From contig NZ_CP027732.1 in the NCBI RefSeq assembly GCF_003852235.1, forward strand, positions 4,588,001 to 4,652,000: 64,000 nucleotides of DNA, in the 5' to 3' direction. Both the position numbers and the translations under genes were made by a program. The first letter of the stretch is position 1. Every line of letters begins with the position of its first letter. This document shows, one piece after another, positions 47,918 through 56,105 of the stretch. Origin of the DNA: Pseudomonas sp. R4-35-07 (lineage in GTDB: Bacteria > Pseudomonadota > Gammaproteobacteria > Pseudomonadales > Pseudomonadaceae). The notes beneath the pieces were generated by a model. It saw only the letters and a list, made by a program, of their open reading frames with translations. It searched no databases and was not told the origin of the DNA.

Positions 47918-49387
47918 TCAGTCTAATCCGCGCGGTAGCTGGAGGGTCACCCGCAACCCACCCTCGCGCAAATTCTGCAAACTCACCTCACCGCCATGGC
48001 TATGGGCGATATTGCGTGCAATCCCCAACCCCAGCCCATAGCCCTGCTGCTGCCCGGCCAGGCGAAAGTGCGGTTCGAACACCTGCTCCAACCGCTGTTC
48101 CGGCACGCCGGGGCCTTCGTCGTCCACATGCAGGATGAACTCGGCGCCATCGTCCTCGATGTGCAAATGCGCGTTCTGCCCGTATTTCAGCGCATTGTCG
48201 ATCAGGTTGCCGATGCAGCGCTTGAGCGCCAGCGGCTTGCCCGGATAGGTGGTCAGGGCCTGCCCATGCTGGGTCACCCGCCCATTGCCGTTGGGCGCGA
48301 GGTAAGGCTCCACCAGGCATTCGAGCACGTGGTTGAGGTCCACCGGCTGGATGTTCTCGTGGATATCGGTGTCTTTCACGCATTGCAACGCGCCTTTGAC
48401 CAGCAATTCCAACTCATCCAGGTCGCGGCCGAATTTGGCTTGCAGGTTCTCGTCTTCGAGCAATTCCACGCGCAGGCGCAGGCGTGTGATGGGTGTGCGC
48501 AAGTCATGGGAAATCGCGCTGAACAGCTGGCTGCGCTCAGTCAGGTAACGGCTGATGCGCTCACGCATGGCATTGAACGCACGGCCGACTTCCACCACTT
48601 CACTGCCGCCGCCTTCGGCCACCGGCTCTACATCCGCTCCCAGGGACATGTCCCGCGCCGCCCGCGCCAGGCGCTTGAGCGGGCGGCTCTGCCAATGCAC
48701 CAGCAAGCCGATGAACAGCAGCAGGAAACCGCTGGTCAACACGATAAACCACACCTGCTGGGCTGGCAGGCCTTGTTCTTCAAGGCTGGTGTAGGGTTCG
48801 GGCAGCAGCGAGGCGATGTATAACCACTCACCGGGAGCGAGCTGGATCTGGGTGACGAGCACCGGCGGGTTGACCGGCTCCAGGGTCAACGCGTAGTGAG
48901 CCCAGGAGCGCGGCAGTTCGTCGAGCTTGAGCCCGGCGTTGAAAATGCGCAGGTCTTCGGCGCTGACGAACTCCACCGAAATATGCACATCGGCGCCGAG
49001 GGTCTGGCGCAGCACGTCGTCCACGGCCACCAGCACCGCCTGCTTGCGCGGGGTTTCGGGCAAGACCTGCATATCCAGCGGGCGATCATTGAGGGTCACC
49101 ACAAAACGCGTGCCGCCCATGCTGCGCAACTGGTCGAGCACCAGCGGGCGATAGGCCACCGGTAATGAACGAAAATAACTCACGCTGGCGGTCATCGAAT
49201 GCGCCAGGCTACGGGCAGCCGTCACCAGGCCTTCGAGCTGGGTAGCGCGCAGTTGCGACACCCAGATTACGCTGGATAACGCCTGGGCAAACAGCACCGC
49301 CAACAGGGTCAGCAGTAACATCCGCCCCAGCAGCGAACGCGGTACCGGGATCCGCCGGCGTAGTTCACGCAGGCGTTCAGTGGGCAT
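47918..49387 (-). CDS. gtrS: Sensor histidine kinase of glucose metabolism, GtrS-like
   Basis: The 489-residue product from ATG 49387 (a TTG three codons earlier is possible) has TM1 (about 20-40), a periplasmic sensor, TM2 (about 205-225), HAMP, HisKA with SAISHDLRTPITRLRLRVELLED, and an EnvZ-type HATPase (NLIDNALKYG, VDDEGPGVPE, GYGLGLGIARNIAHSHGG). It overlaps gltR by 11 bases. In Pseudomonas, GtrS senses 2-ketogluconate or 6-phosphogluconate and controls glucose uptake and exotoxin genes through GltR. The position beside glk, edd and gapA supports this identity. Confidence 0.85.
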   Translation of the reverse strand: MPTERLRELRRRIPVPRSLLGRMLLLTLLAVLFAQALSSVIWVSQLRATQLEGLVTAARSLAHSMTASVSYFRSLPVAYRPLVLDQLRSMGGTRFVVTLNDRPLDMQVLPETPRKQAVLVAVDDVLRQTLGADVHISVEFVSAEDLRIFNAGLKLDELPRSWAHYALTLEPVNPPVLVTQIQLAPGEWLYIASLLPEPYTSLEEQGLPAQQVWFIVLTSGFLLLFIGLLVHWQSRPLKRLARAARDMSLGADVEPVAEGGGSEVVEVGRAFNAMRERISRYLTERSQLFSAISHDLRTPITRLRLRVELLEDENLQAKFGRDLDELELLVKGALQCVKDTDIHENIQPVDLNHVLECLVEPYLAPNGNGRVTQHGQALTTYPGKPLALKRCIGNLIDNALKYGQNAHLHIEDDGAEFILHVDDEGPGVPEQRLEQVFEPHFRLAGQQQGYGLGLGIARNIAHSHGGEVSLQNLREGGLRVTLQLPRGLD

Positions 49388-50111
49388 TGCCGGCAACCAC
49401 GCTGGCTGCCAGTTGATAGCCGCTGCCGCGCACGGTGCGGATCAGCCGGGGTGGTTTTTCGGTATCGCGCAGGCGCTGGCGCAGGCGGCTGACAGCCATG
49501 TCGACAATGCGGTCCAGCGGCATCAGGTCGCGGCCCCGGGTAGCGTTGCCGATGGTGTCGCGGTCGAGGATCTGTTGCGGATGGTCGAGAAACAACTTGA
49601 GCAAGGCAAAGTCGGCGCCGGAGAGGATCACCTCTTCGCCGTCCACATGAAACAGGCGATGGCTGATCATATCCAGGCGCCATTCATCGAACACCAACAC
49701 CTCGCCGCCACTGCTGCGCTCCTGGCCGAACTGGCAGCGTCGCAGCAGCGCCTTGATCCGCGCCTGCAGCTCGCGGGGGCTGAACGGCTTGCCGATATAG
49801 TCATCGGCGCCCAGTTCCAGGCCGATCACGCGGTCGGCTTCGTCGGAACTGGCGGTGAGCATGATGATCGGCACCTGCGCCTGGCGCGGATGCTGGCGGA
49901 TCCAGCGGCAGAGGCTGAAACCGTCTTCATCGGGCAACATCACATCCAGGATGACCAAGTCGCACGGCGCCTCGTTCATCGCCTGGCGGAACCCCGCGCC
50001 ATCGGCCACGCCACGGACCTGGAAGCCGGCGCGACTGAGGTAGGTTTGCAGCAATTCGCGGATTTCCTGGTCGTCGTCGACGAGGAGAATCGATTTACTG
50101 ATTACGCTCAC
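49377..50111 (-). CDS. gltR: Response regulator GltR, OmpR family
   Basis: The start is GTG at 50111, which follows AAGGAGG by 6 bases; the frame continues into a REP without homology. The 244-residue product has a receiver domain with phospho-acceptor Asp56 (LVILDVMLPDEDG) and an OmpR-type winged helix (LLKLFLDHPQQILDRDTIGN, VSRLRQRLRD, IRTVRGSGYQL). GltR represses or activates the glucose transporter and oprB genes in P. aeruginosa. Paired with gtrS by overlap. The target genes are not in this window. Confidence 0.88.
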   Translation of the reverse strand: MSVISKSILLVDDDQEIRELLQTYLSRAGFQVRGVADGAGFRQAMNEAPCDLVILDVMLPDEDGFSLCRWIRQHPRQAQVPIIMLTASSDEADRVIGLELGADDYIGKPFSPRELQARIKALLRRCQFGQERSSGGEVLVFDEWRLDMISHRLFHVDGEEVILSGADFALLKLFLDHPQQILDRDTIGNATRGRDLMPLDRIVDMAVSRLRQRLRDTEKPPRLIRTVRGSGYQLAASVVAGNAH

Positions 50112-50150
50112 GGGGTCCTCCTTGTTGTTATGAGGTGCTCTTGATGGCCT

Positions 50151-50224
50151 CATCGGGGGCAAGCCCCCTCCCACACCTTGAATTGTGAACGCCTTCAAAT
50201 GTGGGAGGGGGCTTGCCCCCGATG
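50151..50224. repeat. REP pair, outward orientation
   Basis: CATCGGGGGCAAGCCCCCTC (50151) and its mirror ending GGGGGCTTGCCCCCGATG (50224) face each other through their CCCACA/TGTGGG ends, separated by 24 bases. It lies between glk and gltR on the minus strand, so it is probably inside the transcript. Confidence 0.85.
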
Positions 50225-50237
50225 AGGCCGTCACAGC

Positions 50238-51194
50238 CTAAGCAAATGCCTGCTCAAGCGCCACACCCGCGCCGGTCAACCCGGAATACGGCGCGGTCAC
50301 CAGCCACACCGGGATGCCCTTGAAGTAGTCACTCATGCAGCCTTTGTCGGCAAAGCTCCTGGCAAAACCGCTGCGGATAAAAAAGTCGGCAAACCTCGGT
50401 ATCACCCCGCCCACGATATACACACCGCCACGCCCGCCCGTGGTCAGCACATTGTTGCCGGCCACTCGGCCCAGCCAGATGCAGAACTGGTCGAGCACTT
50501 CCAGCGCCACCGGATCGCCCGCCAACCCCGCCGCCGTGATGGCCTCGGGCGTGTGCAGTACCGGTGTGTGCCCGTCCACCGCACAGATCGCCCGGTACAG
50601 GCGCGGCAAACCGCCCCCGCTCAACGCGGTTTCAGCGCTGACATGGCCGATCTCGCTGTAGATGTGTTGCCACAACTGGGTTTCACGCGGGCTGCTCAGG
50701 GGCAGGTCGACATGGCCGCCCTCCCCCGGCAACGCCGCCCAACGGCCTGCGCCGAGGTCCAGCAAGGTACCGACCCCCAGCCCGGTGCCCGGGCCGATCA
50801 CCACGGCCGGGCGCAACGGCTCCGGAGTACCCTCGCACACCACGCGAAATTCATCGGGCTGCAGGCGAGTCATGCCCAGGGCCATGGCCGAGAAATCGTT
50901 GACCAGCAGCAATTCGTCCACCTGCAACGCCTGGCAGAAAGCCGTCTTGCTCAGGCGCCAGTGATTGTTGGTGAACTTGAATTCATCGCCGCTCACCGGG
51001 CCGGCCACCGACAGGCACACCGCACCAATGTCACCCAGCACCAGGCCTACCTCCTTGAGATAGACCTTGATGGCCTCCTCAGGGCTTGCGTGATCCACCG
51101 TGGCCTGCACGCGGATCGAATGCAGTGCCTGATCCCGCCACAACGCAAAACGGGCGTTGGTACCCCCGATGTCACCGACCAGCGCTAACTTCAC
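50238..51194 (-). CDS. glk: Glucokinase
   Basis: The enzyme phosphorylates glucose to glucose 6-phosphate. The 318-residue product starts [19 protein letters not shown] with the phosphate-binding DIGGTN. It has [21 protein letters not shown] and the GGEGGH-like [10 protein letters not shown] active-site motif, and GGVIPRF near the C-terminus. The ATG overlaps the edd stop by 4 bases, so the two are translated together. A REP pair separates it from gltR. Confidence 0.95.
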   Translation of the reverse strand: MKLALVGDIGGTNARFALWRDQALHSIRVQATVDHASPEEAIKVYLKEVGLVLGDIGAVCLSVAGPVSGDEFKFTNNHWRLSKTAFCQALQVDELLLVNDFSAMALGMTRLQPDEFRVVCEGTPEPLRPAVVIGPGTGLGVGTLLDLGAGRWAALPGEGGHVDLPLSSPRETQLWQHIYSEIGHVSAETALSGGGLPRLYRAICAVDGHTPVLHTPEAITAAGLAGDPVALEVLDQFCIWLGRVAGNNVLTTGGRGGVYIVGGVIPRFADFFIRSGFARSFADKGCMSDYFKGIPVWLVTAPYSGLTGAGVALEQAFA

Positions 51195-53017
51195 TTAAGC
51201 GTCTCCAAGGCACAGGTAAAGGCGCTGGCGCCTTGCTCTGCGGAGCTTGCGGCCAAGCGCATGAATGCAAACAACTCGCGACCGGCGCCCACGTTATTGC
51301 CCAGCAGGCCCGTGGCCGGCGTGCGCGCGGCAAATTCTTCGGCGTCCACCTTAAGCTCCAGGGTGCCGGTAACGCCATCGACGCGAATGATATCGCCATC
51401 CTGGACCCGCGCCAGCGGCCCGCCGCTCTGGGCTTCGGGATTGACGTGGATCGCGGCGGGAATCTTACCCGAGGCGCCGGACATACGCCCGTCTGTCACC
51501 AGGGCGACTTTGAACCCACGGTCCTGCAACACGCCAAGGAACGGCGTCATCTTGTGCAATTCGGGCATGCCGTTGGAGCGCGGGCCCTGGAAGCGCATCA
51601 CCGCGACAAAGTCTTTTTCCAGCTGGCCCGCCTTGAAGGCGTCAGCCAGGTCCTGTTGGTCCTGGAACACCACCGCCGGCGCTTCGACCACTTGGTGCTC
51701 GGGCGCTACTGCCGAAACTTTCATCACGCCACGGCCGAGGTTGCCTTCCATCACCCGCAGGCCGCCTTCGGGCGAAAACGCACGGGCCACGGGGCGCAGG
51801 ATGGTTTCATCGAGGCTTTCGATGGGGCCTTCGCGCCAGATCAGTTCGCCGTCGACCAGGAACGGTTCCTGGGTGTAACGGCTCAAGCCCTTGCCCGCCA
51901 CGGTGTTGACGTCTTCGTGCAGCAGGCCGGCTTCGAGCAGTTCGCGGATCAGGAACGACATGCCGCCCGCCGCCTGGAAGTGGTTGATGTCAGCCTTGCC
52001 GTTCGGGTACACGTGCGACAGGGTCGGCACCACTTCGGAGAGGTCGGCCATGTCCTGCCAGGTCAGGATAATGCCCGCCGACATGGCGATGGCCGGCATG
52101 TGCAGGGTGTGGTTGGTGGACCCGCCCGTGGCGTTGAGGGCGACGATGGAATTGACGAGTGACTTCTCGTCGACGATCTCGCCGATCGGCGTGAAGTTGC
52201 CGTTGGCCTTGGTCAGGCGTGTGACCTGGTGTGCGGCCTCGCGGGTGAGTGCATCGCGCAGCGGTGTATACGGATTGACGAACGAGGCGCCCGGCAGGTG
52301 CAGGCCCATCACTTCCATCAACAGCTGGTTGGTATTGGCGGTGCCGTAGAAGGTGCAGGTGCCGGGGCTGTGGTAGGACTTCATTTCCGATTCCAGCAGC
52401 TCTTCGCGGGTGGCCTTGCCTTCGGCGTAGCGCTGGCGCACATCAGCTTTCTGCTTGTTGGAGATGCCCGACGGCATCGGCCCGCCGGGCACGAAGATCA
52501 TCGGCAGGTGGCCGTAGCGCAGCGCGCCCATCATCAGGCCGGGGACGATCTTGTCGCAGATGCCCAGCATCAACGCGGCGTCGAACATGTTATGGGACAG
52601 CGCGACCGCCGTGGACATGGCGATCACTTCACGGCTGAGCAGGCTCAGCTCCATACCCGGCTCGCCTTGGGTCACGCCATCGCACATGGCGGGCGTGCCG
52701 CCGGCGAACTGGCCGACCGAGCCGACTTCGCGCAGGGCTTTCTTGATTTGTTCAGGGAAGTGTTCGTACGGCTGATGCGCCGAGAGCATGTCGTTATATG
52801 AAGAAACAATTGCCACGTTGGCGGCATTCATCATGCGCAGACTGTTTTTGTCTTCGGTGCCGCAACCGGCCACGCCGTGGGCGAAGTTGGCGCACTGCAG
52901 CTTGCCGCGCATCGGACCGTCGCTGGCTGCGCCGCGAATGAGCGCAAGGTAAGCCTCGCGTGTGGCGCGGCTGCGGGCGATAAGCCGTTCGGTGACCTCA
53001 AGGACGCGGGGATGCAT
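51191..53017 (-). CDS. edd: 6-phosphogluconate dehydratase (Entner-Doudoroff)
   Basis: The enzyme converts 6-phosphogluconate to 2-keto-3-deoxy-6-phosphogluconate. The 608-residue product is Edd-sized and starts [20 protein letters not shown]. It has the IlvD/Edd iron-sulfur cysteines in [12 protein letters not shown] and [13 protein letters not shown], and ends with PIDVIRVDG-like [16 protein letters not shown]. Fully intact. It is divergent from gapA; two HexR-type operators lie between. The partner aldolase eda and zwf are outside the window. Confidence 0.96.
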   Translation of the reverse strand: MHPRVLEVTERLIARSRATREAYLALIRGAASDGPMRGKLQCANFAHGVAGCGTEDKNSLRMMNAANVAIVSSYNDMLSAHQPYEHFPEQIKKALREVGSVGQFAGGTPAMCDGVTQGEPGMELSLLSREVIAMSTAVALSHNMFDAALMLGICDKIVPGLMMGALRYGHLPMIFVPGGPMPSGISNKQKADVRQRYAEGKATREELLESEMKSYHSPGTCTFYGTANTNQLLMEVMGLHLPGASFVNPYTPLRDALTREAAHQVTRLTKANGNFTPIGEIVDEKSLVNSIVALNATGGSTNHTLHMPAIAMSAGIILTWQDMADLSEVVPTLSHVYPNGKADINHFQAAGGMSFLIRELLEAGLLHEDVNTVAGKGLSRYTQEPFLVDGELIWREGPIESLDETILRPVARAFSPEGGLRVMEGNLGRGVMKVSAVAPEHQVVEAPAVVFQDQQDLADAFKAGQLEKDFVAVMRFQGPRSNGMPELHKMTPFLGVLQDRGFKVALVTDGRMSGASGKIPAAIHVNPEAQSGGPLARVQDGDIIRVDGVTGTLELKVDAEEFAARTPATGLLGNNVGAGRELFAFMRLAASSAEQGASAFTCALETLK

Positions 53018-53136
53018 GTATAGAACTCCAGGCTAACGGATGTGGCGACCTGAGTGTCTATGCTGATCAAACGCCCGCAGCGCATGGATGGCAGGCAGTC
53101 GTTTGGATCATCGGACCAGTTGATTCAGGTCACTCG

Positions 53137-53151
53137 TTGTAGATTGAACAA
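53137..53151. promoter_or_regulatory. HexR operator near edd
   Basis: TTGTAGATTGAACAA fits TTGT-N7-ACAA, the HexR consensus in Pseudomonas. It is 120 bases before the edd start. HexR is released by the edd product KDPG. Confidence 0.8.
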
Positions 53152-53198
53152 AATATTGCCACTAAAAAGGCTTGTTTTCTATTTTTATGCGAATAATC

Positions 53199-53213
53199 TT
53201 GTAATTCTTACAA
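53199..53213. promoter_or_regulatory. HexR operator near gapA
   Basis: TTGTAATTCTTACAA is a perfect TTGT-N7-ACAA match and an almost perfect palindrome, 24 bases before the gapA ATG, probably overlapping the promoter or transcription start. Confidence 0.85.
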
Positions 53214-53237
53214 CAAATCGACGATAGGCACTTTCCA

Positions 53238-54239
53238 ATGACTCTACGTATCGCAATCAACGGTTTTGGCCGTATCGGCCGTAATGTTCTGCGCGCACTG
53301 TATACCCAAGGCTATCGCCAGGATTTGCAGATCGTCGCCATCAATGATCTGGGCGACAGCTCGATCAATGCCCACCTGCTCAAATATGACACCGTGCATG
53401 GCACATTCGAAGCAGAGGTAGCCCACGATCAGGAAAGCCTGACCGTCAATGGCGACCGGATCGCCGTGAGTGCCATTCGCAACCCGGCCGACCTGCCGTG
53501 GGCCGCGCACAAGATCGACGTGGTGTTCGAATGCACCGGCCTGTTCACCGATCGTGACAAGGCCGCCGCCCATATTAGCGCCGGTGCGCGCAAGGTGATC
53601 ATCTCTGCCCCGGCCAAGGGCGCGGATGCGACCGTGGTCTATGGCGTTAACCATGACATTTTGCGTCAATCGCACCAGATCATTTCCAACGCGTCGTGCA
53701 CCACCAACTGCCTGGCGCCGGTGGCCCAAGTGCTGCACCGCGAACTGGGCATCGAAAGCGGCCTGATGACCACGATTCACGCCTACACCAACGACCAGAA
53801 CCTCACCGACGTCTACCACACCGACCCGTACCGCGCACGTTCGGCCACCCAGAACATGATCCCGAGCAAGACCGGCGCCGCTGAAGCCGTCGGCCTGGTA
53901 TTGCCGGAACTGGCGGGCAAGCTGACCGGCATGGCCGTGCGCGTGCCGGTGATCAACGTGTCGCTGGTGGACCTTACGGTGCAGTTGAAAAAAGAAGCCA
54001 CGGCCGATGAAGTCAACGCGCTGTTGAAGCACGCCAGCCAGCATTCGAAAATCCTCGGCTACAACACCCTGCCGCTGGTTTCCAGTGACTTCAACCATAA
54101 CCCGCTGTCTTCGATCTTCGATGCCAATCACACCAAGGTGAGCGGCAAGTTGCTTAAAGTGCTGGCTTGGTATGACAACGAGTGGGGCTTCTCGAACCGG
54201 ATGCTGGATAACTGCCTGGCGCTGTGCAACGCCGAGTAA
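53238..54239 (+). CDS. gapA: Glyceraldehyde-3-phosphate dehydrogenase, type I
   Basis: The enzyme oxidises glyceraldehyde 3-phosphate with NAD(P). The 333-residue product has the Rossmann motif NGFGRIGR at residues 8-15, the active-site [12 protein letters not shown] with catalytic Cys, and HAYTNDQ with the catalytic His. It ends with the family signature [12 protein letters not shown]. Its position opposite edd and behind HexR-type operators makes it the glycolytic gap-1 type serving the Entner-Doudoroff pathway. Confidence 0.96.
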   Translation: MTLRIAINGFGRIGRNVLRALYTQGYRQDLQIVAINDLGDSSINAHLLKYDTVHGTFEAEVAHDQESLTVNGDRIAVSAIRNPADLPWAAHKIDVVFECTGLFTDRDKAAAHISAGARKVIISAPAKGADATVVYGVNHDILRQSHQIISNASCTTNCLAPVAQVLHRELGIESGLMTTIHAYTNDQNLTDVYHTDPYRARSATQNMIPSKTGAAEAVGLVLPELAGKLTGMAVRVPVINVSLVDLTVQLKKEATADEVNALLKHASQHSKILGYNTLPLVSSDFNHNPLSSIFDANHTKVSGKLLKVLAWYDNEWGFSNRMLDNCLALCNAE

Positions 54240-54250
54240 CACGACCTGCT

Positions 54251-54362
54251 CATTCCCACGCGCTGCGTGGGAATGCAGCGCCGGACGCTCTGCGTCGCGC
54301 TCCGGAGGTTGTGACGCGGAGCGTCACAGGATGAATTCCCACGCAAAGCGTGGGAACGATCA
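54251..54362. repeat. Palindromic intergenic repeat, second copy of the 9257 type
   Basis: It begins CATTCCCACGCGCTGCGTGG and ends GTGGGAACGATCA, with an inner inverted pair GACGCTCTGCGTC / GACGCGGAGCGTC. It corresponds arm by arm to 9257-9370 with scattered base changes. It lies just after gapA and may end its transcript. Confidence 0.85.
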
Positions 54363-54383
54363 AGCCACTTGCCATTTGAGTTG

Positions 54384-54400
54384 ATGATAAGCATTATCAT
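54384..54400. promoter_or_regulatory. Fur box upstream of the ECF sigma gene
   Basis: ATGATAAGCATTATCAT is a perfect 7-3-7 palindrome with the Fur character (GATAAT-like hexamers inverted). It stands 27 bases before the sigma-factor start, in a position to block its promoter when iron is plentiful. Confidence 0.8.
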
Positions 54401-54426
54401 TAACTGCAAATCGGTCTGGTATCACT

Positions 54427-54945
54427 GTGAGCCAATCTCGCTTCAACCACGTCTTTCTCACCCAACGGGTGATTCTGCTGCGCACGCTGCAACGCATGGT
54501 GAATAACCACAGCACCGCCGAGGACCTGTTGCAGGAAACCTACCTGCGCGTGACCCGGGCCCTGAGTGAGCGGTCGATCGACCACCTTGAACCCTTCGTC
54601 TACCAGACCGCGCGCAACCTGGCGCTGGATCATTTGCGTGCGCGCAGGATCCAGGCCCGCACCCTGCAGGAAGATGTCCCGCTGGATATCCTGCAAAGCG
54701 TTGCCGCCCCGATCAGCACACCCGAAGACGCGACCCAGGCCGAGCAATTGCTCGAGCACCTGAGCGTCAGCCTGGGCCAGTTGAGCGCTCGCCAGCAGCG
54801 GATCTTCATCCTCAGCCGCCTGCACGGTTGCAGCTACCAAGAGATCGCCGATCAGCTGCAGGTGTCCTTGAGCACCGTACAAAAGGAACTGAAGTTGATC
54901 ATGGCCATCTGTGTAGGTGTGGCCGAACGGCTGGATCAGCCTTAA
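54427..54945 (+). CDS. Iron-starvation ECF sigma factor, FecI type (HxuI-like)
   Basis: The 172-residue product from GTG 54427 has region 2 (AEDLLQETYLRVTRAL, FVYQTARNLALDHLRARR) and region 4 (LSARQQRIFILSRLHGCSYQEIADQLQVSLSTVQKEL). It is the first gene of a cell-surface signalling set: sigma, anti-sigma, TonB receptor. A Fur box precedes it. With the receptor bound to heme, it should be freed to transcribe the receptor and heme-oxygenase genes. The heme link and the comparison to P. aeruginosa hxuI rest on context and memory. Confidence 0.88.
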   Translation: MSQSRFNHVFLTQRVILLRTLQRMVNNHSTAEDLLQETYLRVTRALSERSIDHLEPFVYQTARNLALDHLRARRIQARTLQEDVPLDILQSVAAPISTPEDATQAEQLLEHLSVSLGQLSARQQRIFILSRLHGCSYQEIADQLQVSLSTVQKELKLIMAICVGVAERLDQP

Positions 54946-55020
54946 GCTTCACGCCGACAGAAGTGTCGATCCAGGCTGTAGGAAAAATGAACAGAACGTG
55001 GCGAAGACCCGAGGAACACC

Positions 55021-55989
55021 GTGACCGACCCGACTAAACTGCGCCCCCATGCGCTGGCTCATGAGGTGCTGCAAGACACGGCCATGGACCAAGCCCTCGA
55101 TTGGCTGATCGCCTTGCAGTGCCCGCAACCCGGCCAACAAGCTGCGTTCCAAGCCTGGCTGGCCGAGGACCCCGCGCACGCCCACGCCTTCAGCAAAGCC
55201 CAGGCCGCCTGGGGTGGCGCGCCCGTACACAGCGCCGCCGTGGCCCTGGCCGCGCCACGCACGCCGAGCGCCTGGCGCCGGATCAAACCGCATTGGAAAC
55301 CCCTGGCCACCGCCGCCGTGCTGCTGCTCGGCCTGTTCAGCTTCAGCAACCTGCCGGTACGCCTGCAGGCCGACCACCTCACCGTGGTCGGTGAACGCCA
55401 GCGCCTGCAACTGGACGAGGGCGCCAACGTATTGCTGAACACCAATTCGGCGTTTTCCAGCCGCATCAAGGACCACCAGCGCATCGCCCGCCTCTACCAG
55501 GGCGAAGCGTTTTTCGACATCGCCCCCAGCCGTGGCCTGCCGCTGGAAATTGACGCCGGCCCGGTGCGCGCCAGCGTGCGCGACACCGCGTTCGCCGTGC
55601 GCTATCTCGACGGCGAAGCCCAGGTGCAAGTGCAGCGCGGCGATGTCGACCTGAGCAACACCGTCGACGACGCCCGGGTGCGCCTGAGTGCCGGTGAAAG
55701 CATCCGCATCGGCCCCAAGGGCTTCGGCCAGCCGGCCAAGCTGGACGCCGGCAAGGACCTGGCCTGGGTCCAAGGCCGACTGGTGTTCGAAAACTGCCCG
55801 ATGGGCGAAGTGCTGGCGGAGCTGCGTCGCTATTATCCGGGCTGGATCGTCAACACCAACGAAAGGCTCGCCAGTGTCGCCGTCACCGGTAACTATCGCC
55901 TCGACCAACCGCTGGACGTGGTGCGCTCCCTGGCCCACATCACCTCGGCCAAGCTGTCGGAATACCCGGCGCTGGTGATCTTGAACTAA
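55021..55989 (+). CDS. FecR-type anti-sigma regulator
   Basis: The 322-residue product from GTG 55021 (GAGGA 6 bases upstream) has an N-terminal cytoplasmic DUF4880-type segment (DQALDWLIALQCPQPGQQAAFQAWL) and one membrane helix (about 96-113). A periplasmic FecR domain follows (LYQGEAFFDIAPS, VRASVRDTAFAVRYL, VQRGDVDL) with a C-terminal STN-like half. It holds the sigma factor and takes a signal from the receptor's N-terminal domain. The gap to the sigma gene is 75 bases. Confidence 0.88.
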   Translation: MTDPTKLRPHALAHEVLQDTAMDQALDWLIALQCPQPGQQAAFQAWLAEDPAHAHAFSKAQAAWGGAPVHSAAVALAAPRTPSAWRRIKPHWKPLATAAVLLLGLFSFSNLPVRLQADHLTVVGERQRLQLDEGANVLLNTNSAFSSRIKDHQRIARLYQGEAFFDIAPSRGLPLEIDAGPVRASVRDTAFAVRYLDGEAQVQVQRGDVDLSNTVDDARVRLSAGESIRIGPKGFGQPAKLDAGKDLAWVQGRLVFENCPMGEVLAELRRYYPGWIVNTNERLASVAVTGNYRLDQPLDVVRSLAHITSAKLSEYPALVILN

Positions 55990-56003
55990 ATGAGAATTAT
56001 TTT
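55984..56003. promoter_or_regulatory. Possible second Fur box before the receptor gene
   Basis: AAATGAGAATTATTTTTACT has the AT-rich hexamer pattern of Fur sites but is only a partial match. It overlaps the end of the fecR-like gene. It shares the 9-mer ATTTTTACT (55999-56007) with the region upstream of the heme oxygenase gene. Confidence 0.35.
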
Positions 56004-56105
56004 TACTCGATGCTGAACGGCGATACGTCTCGTTATAGCCAATGCAACTGATTCCTATTTGGTTCGGTTCGCAACTATAAGATTCGTATCTCCGGAGCGC
56101 TCTCG

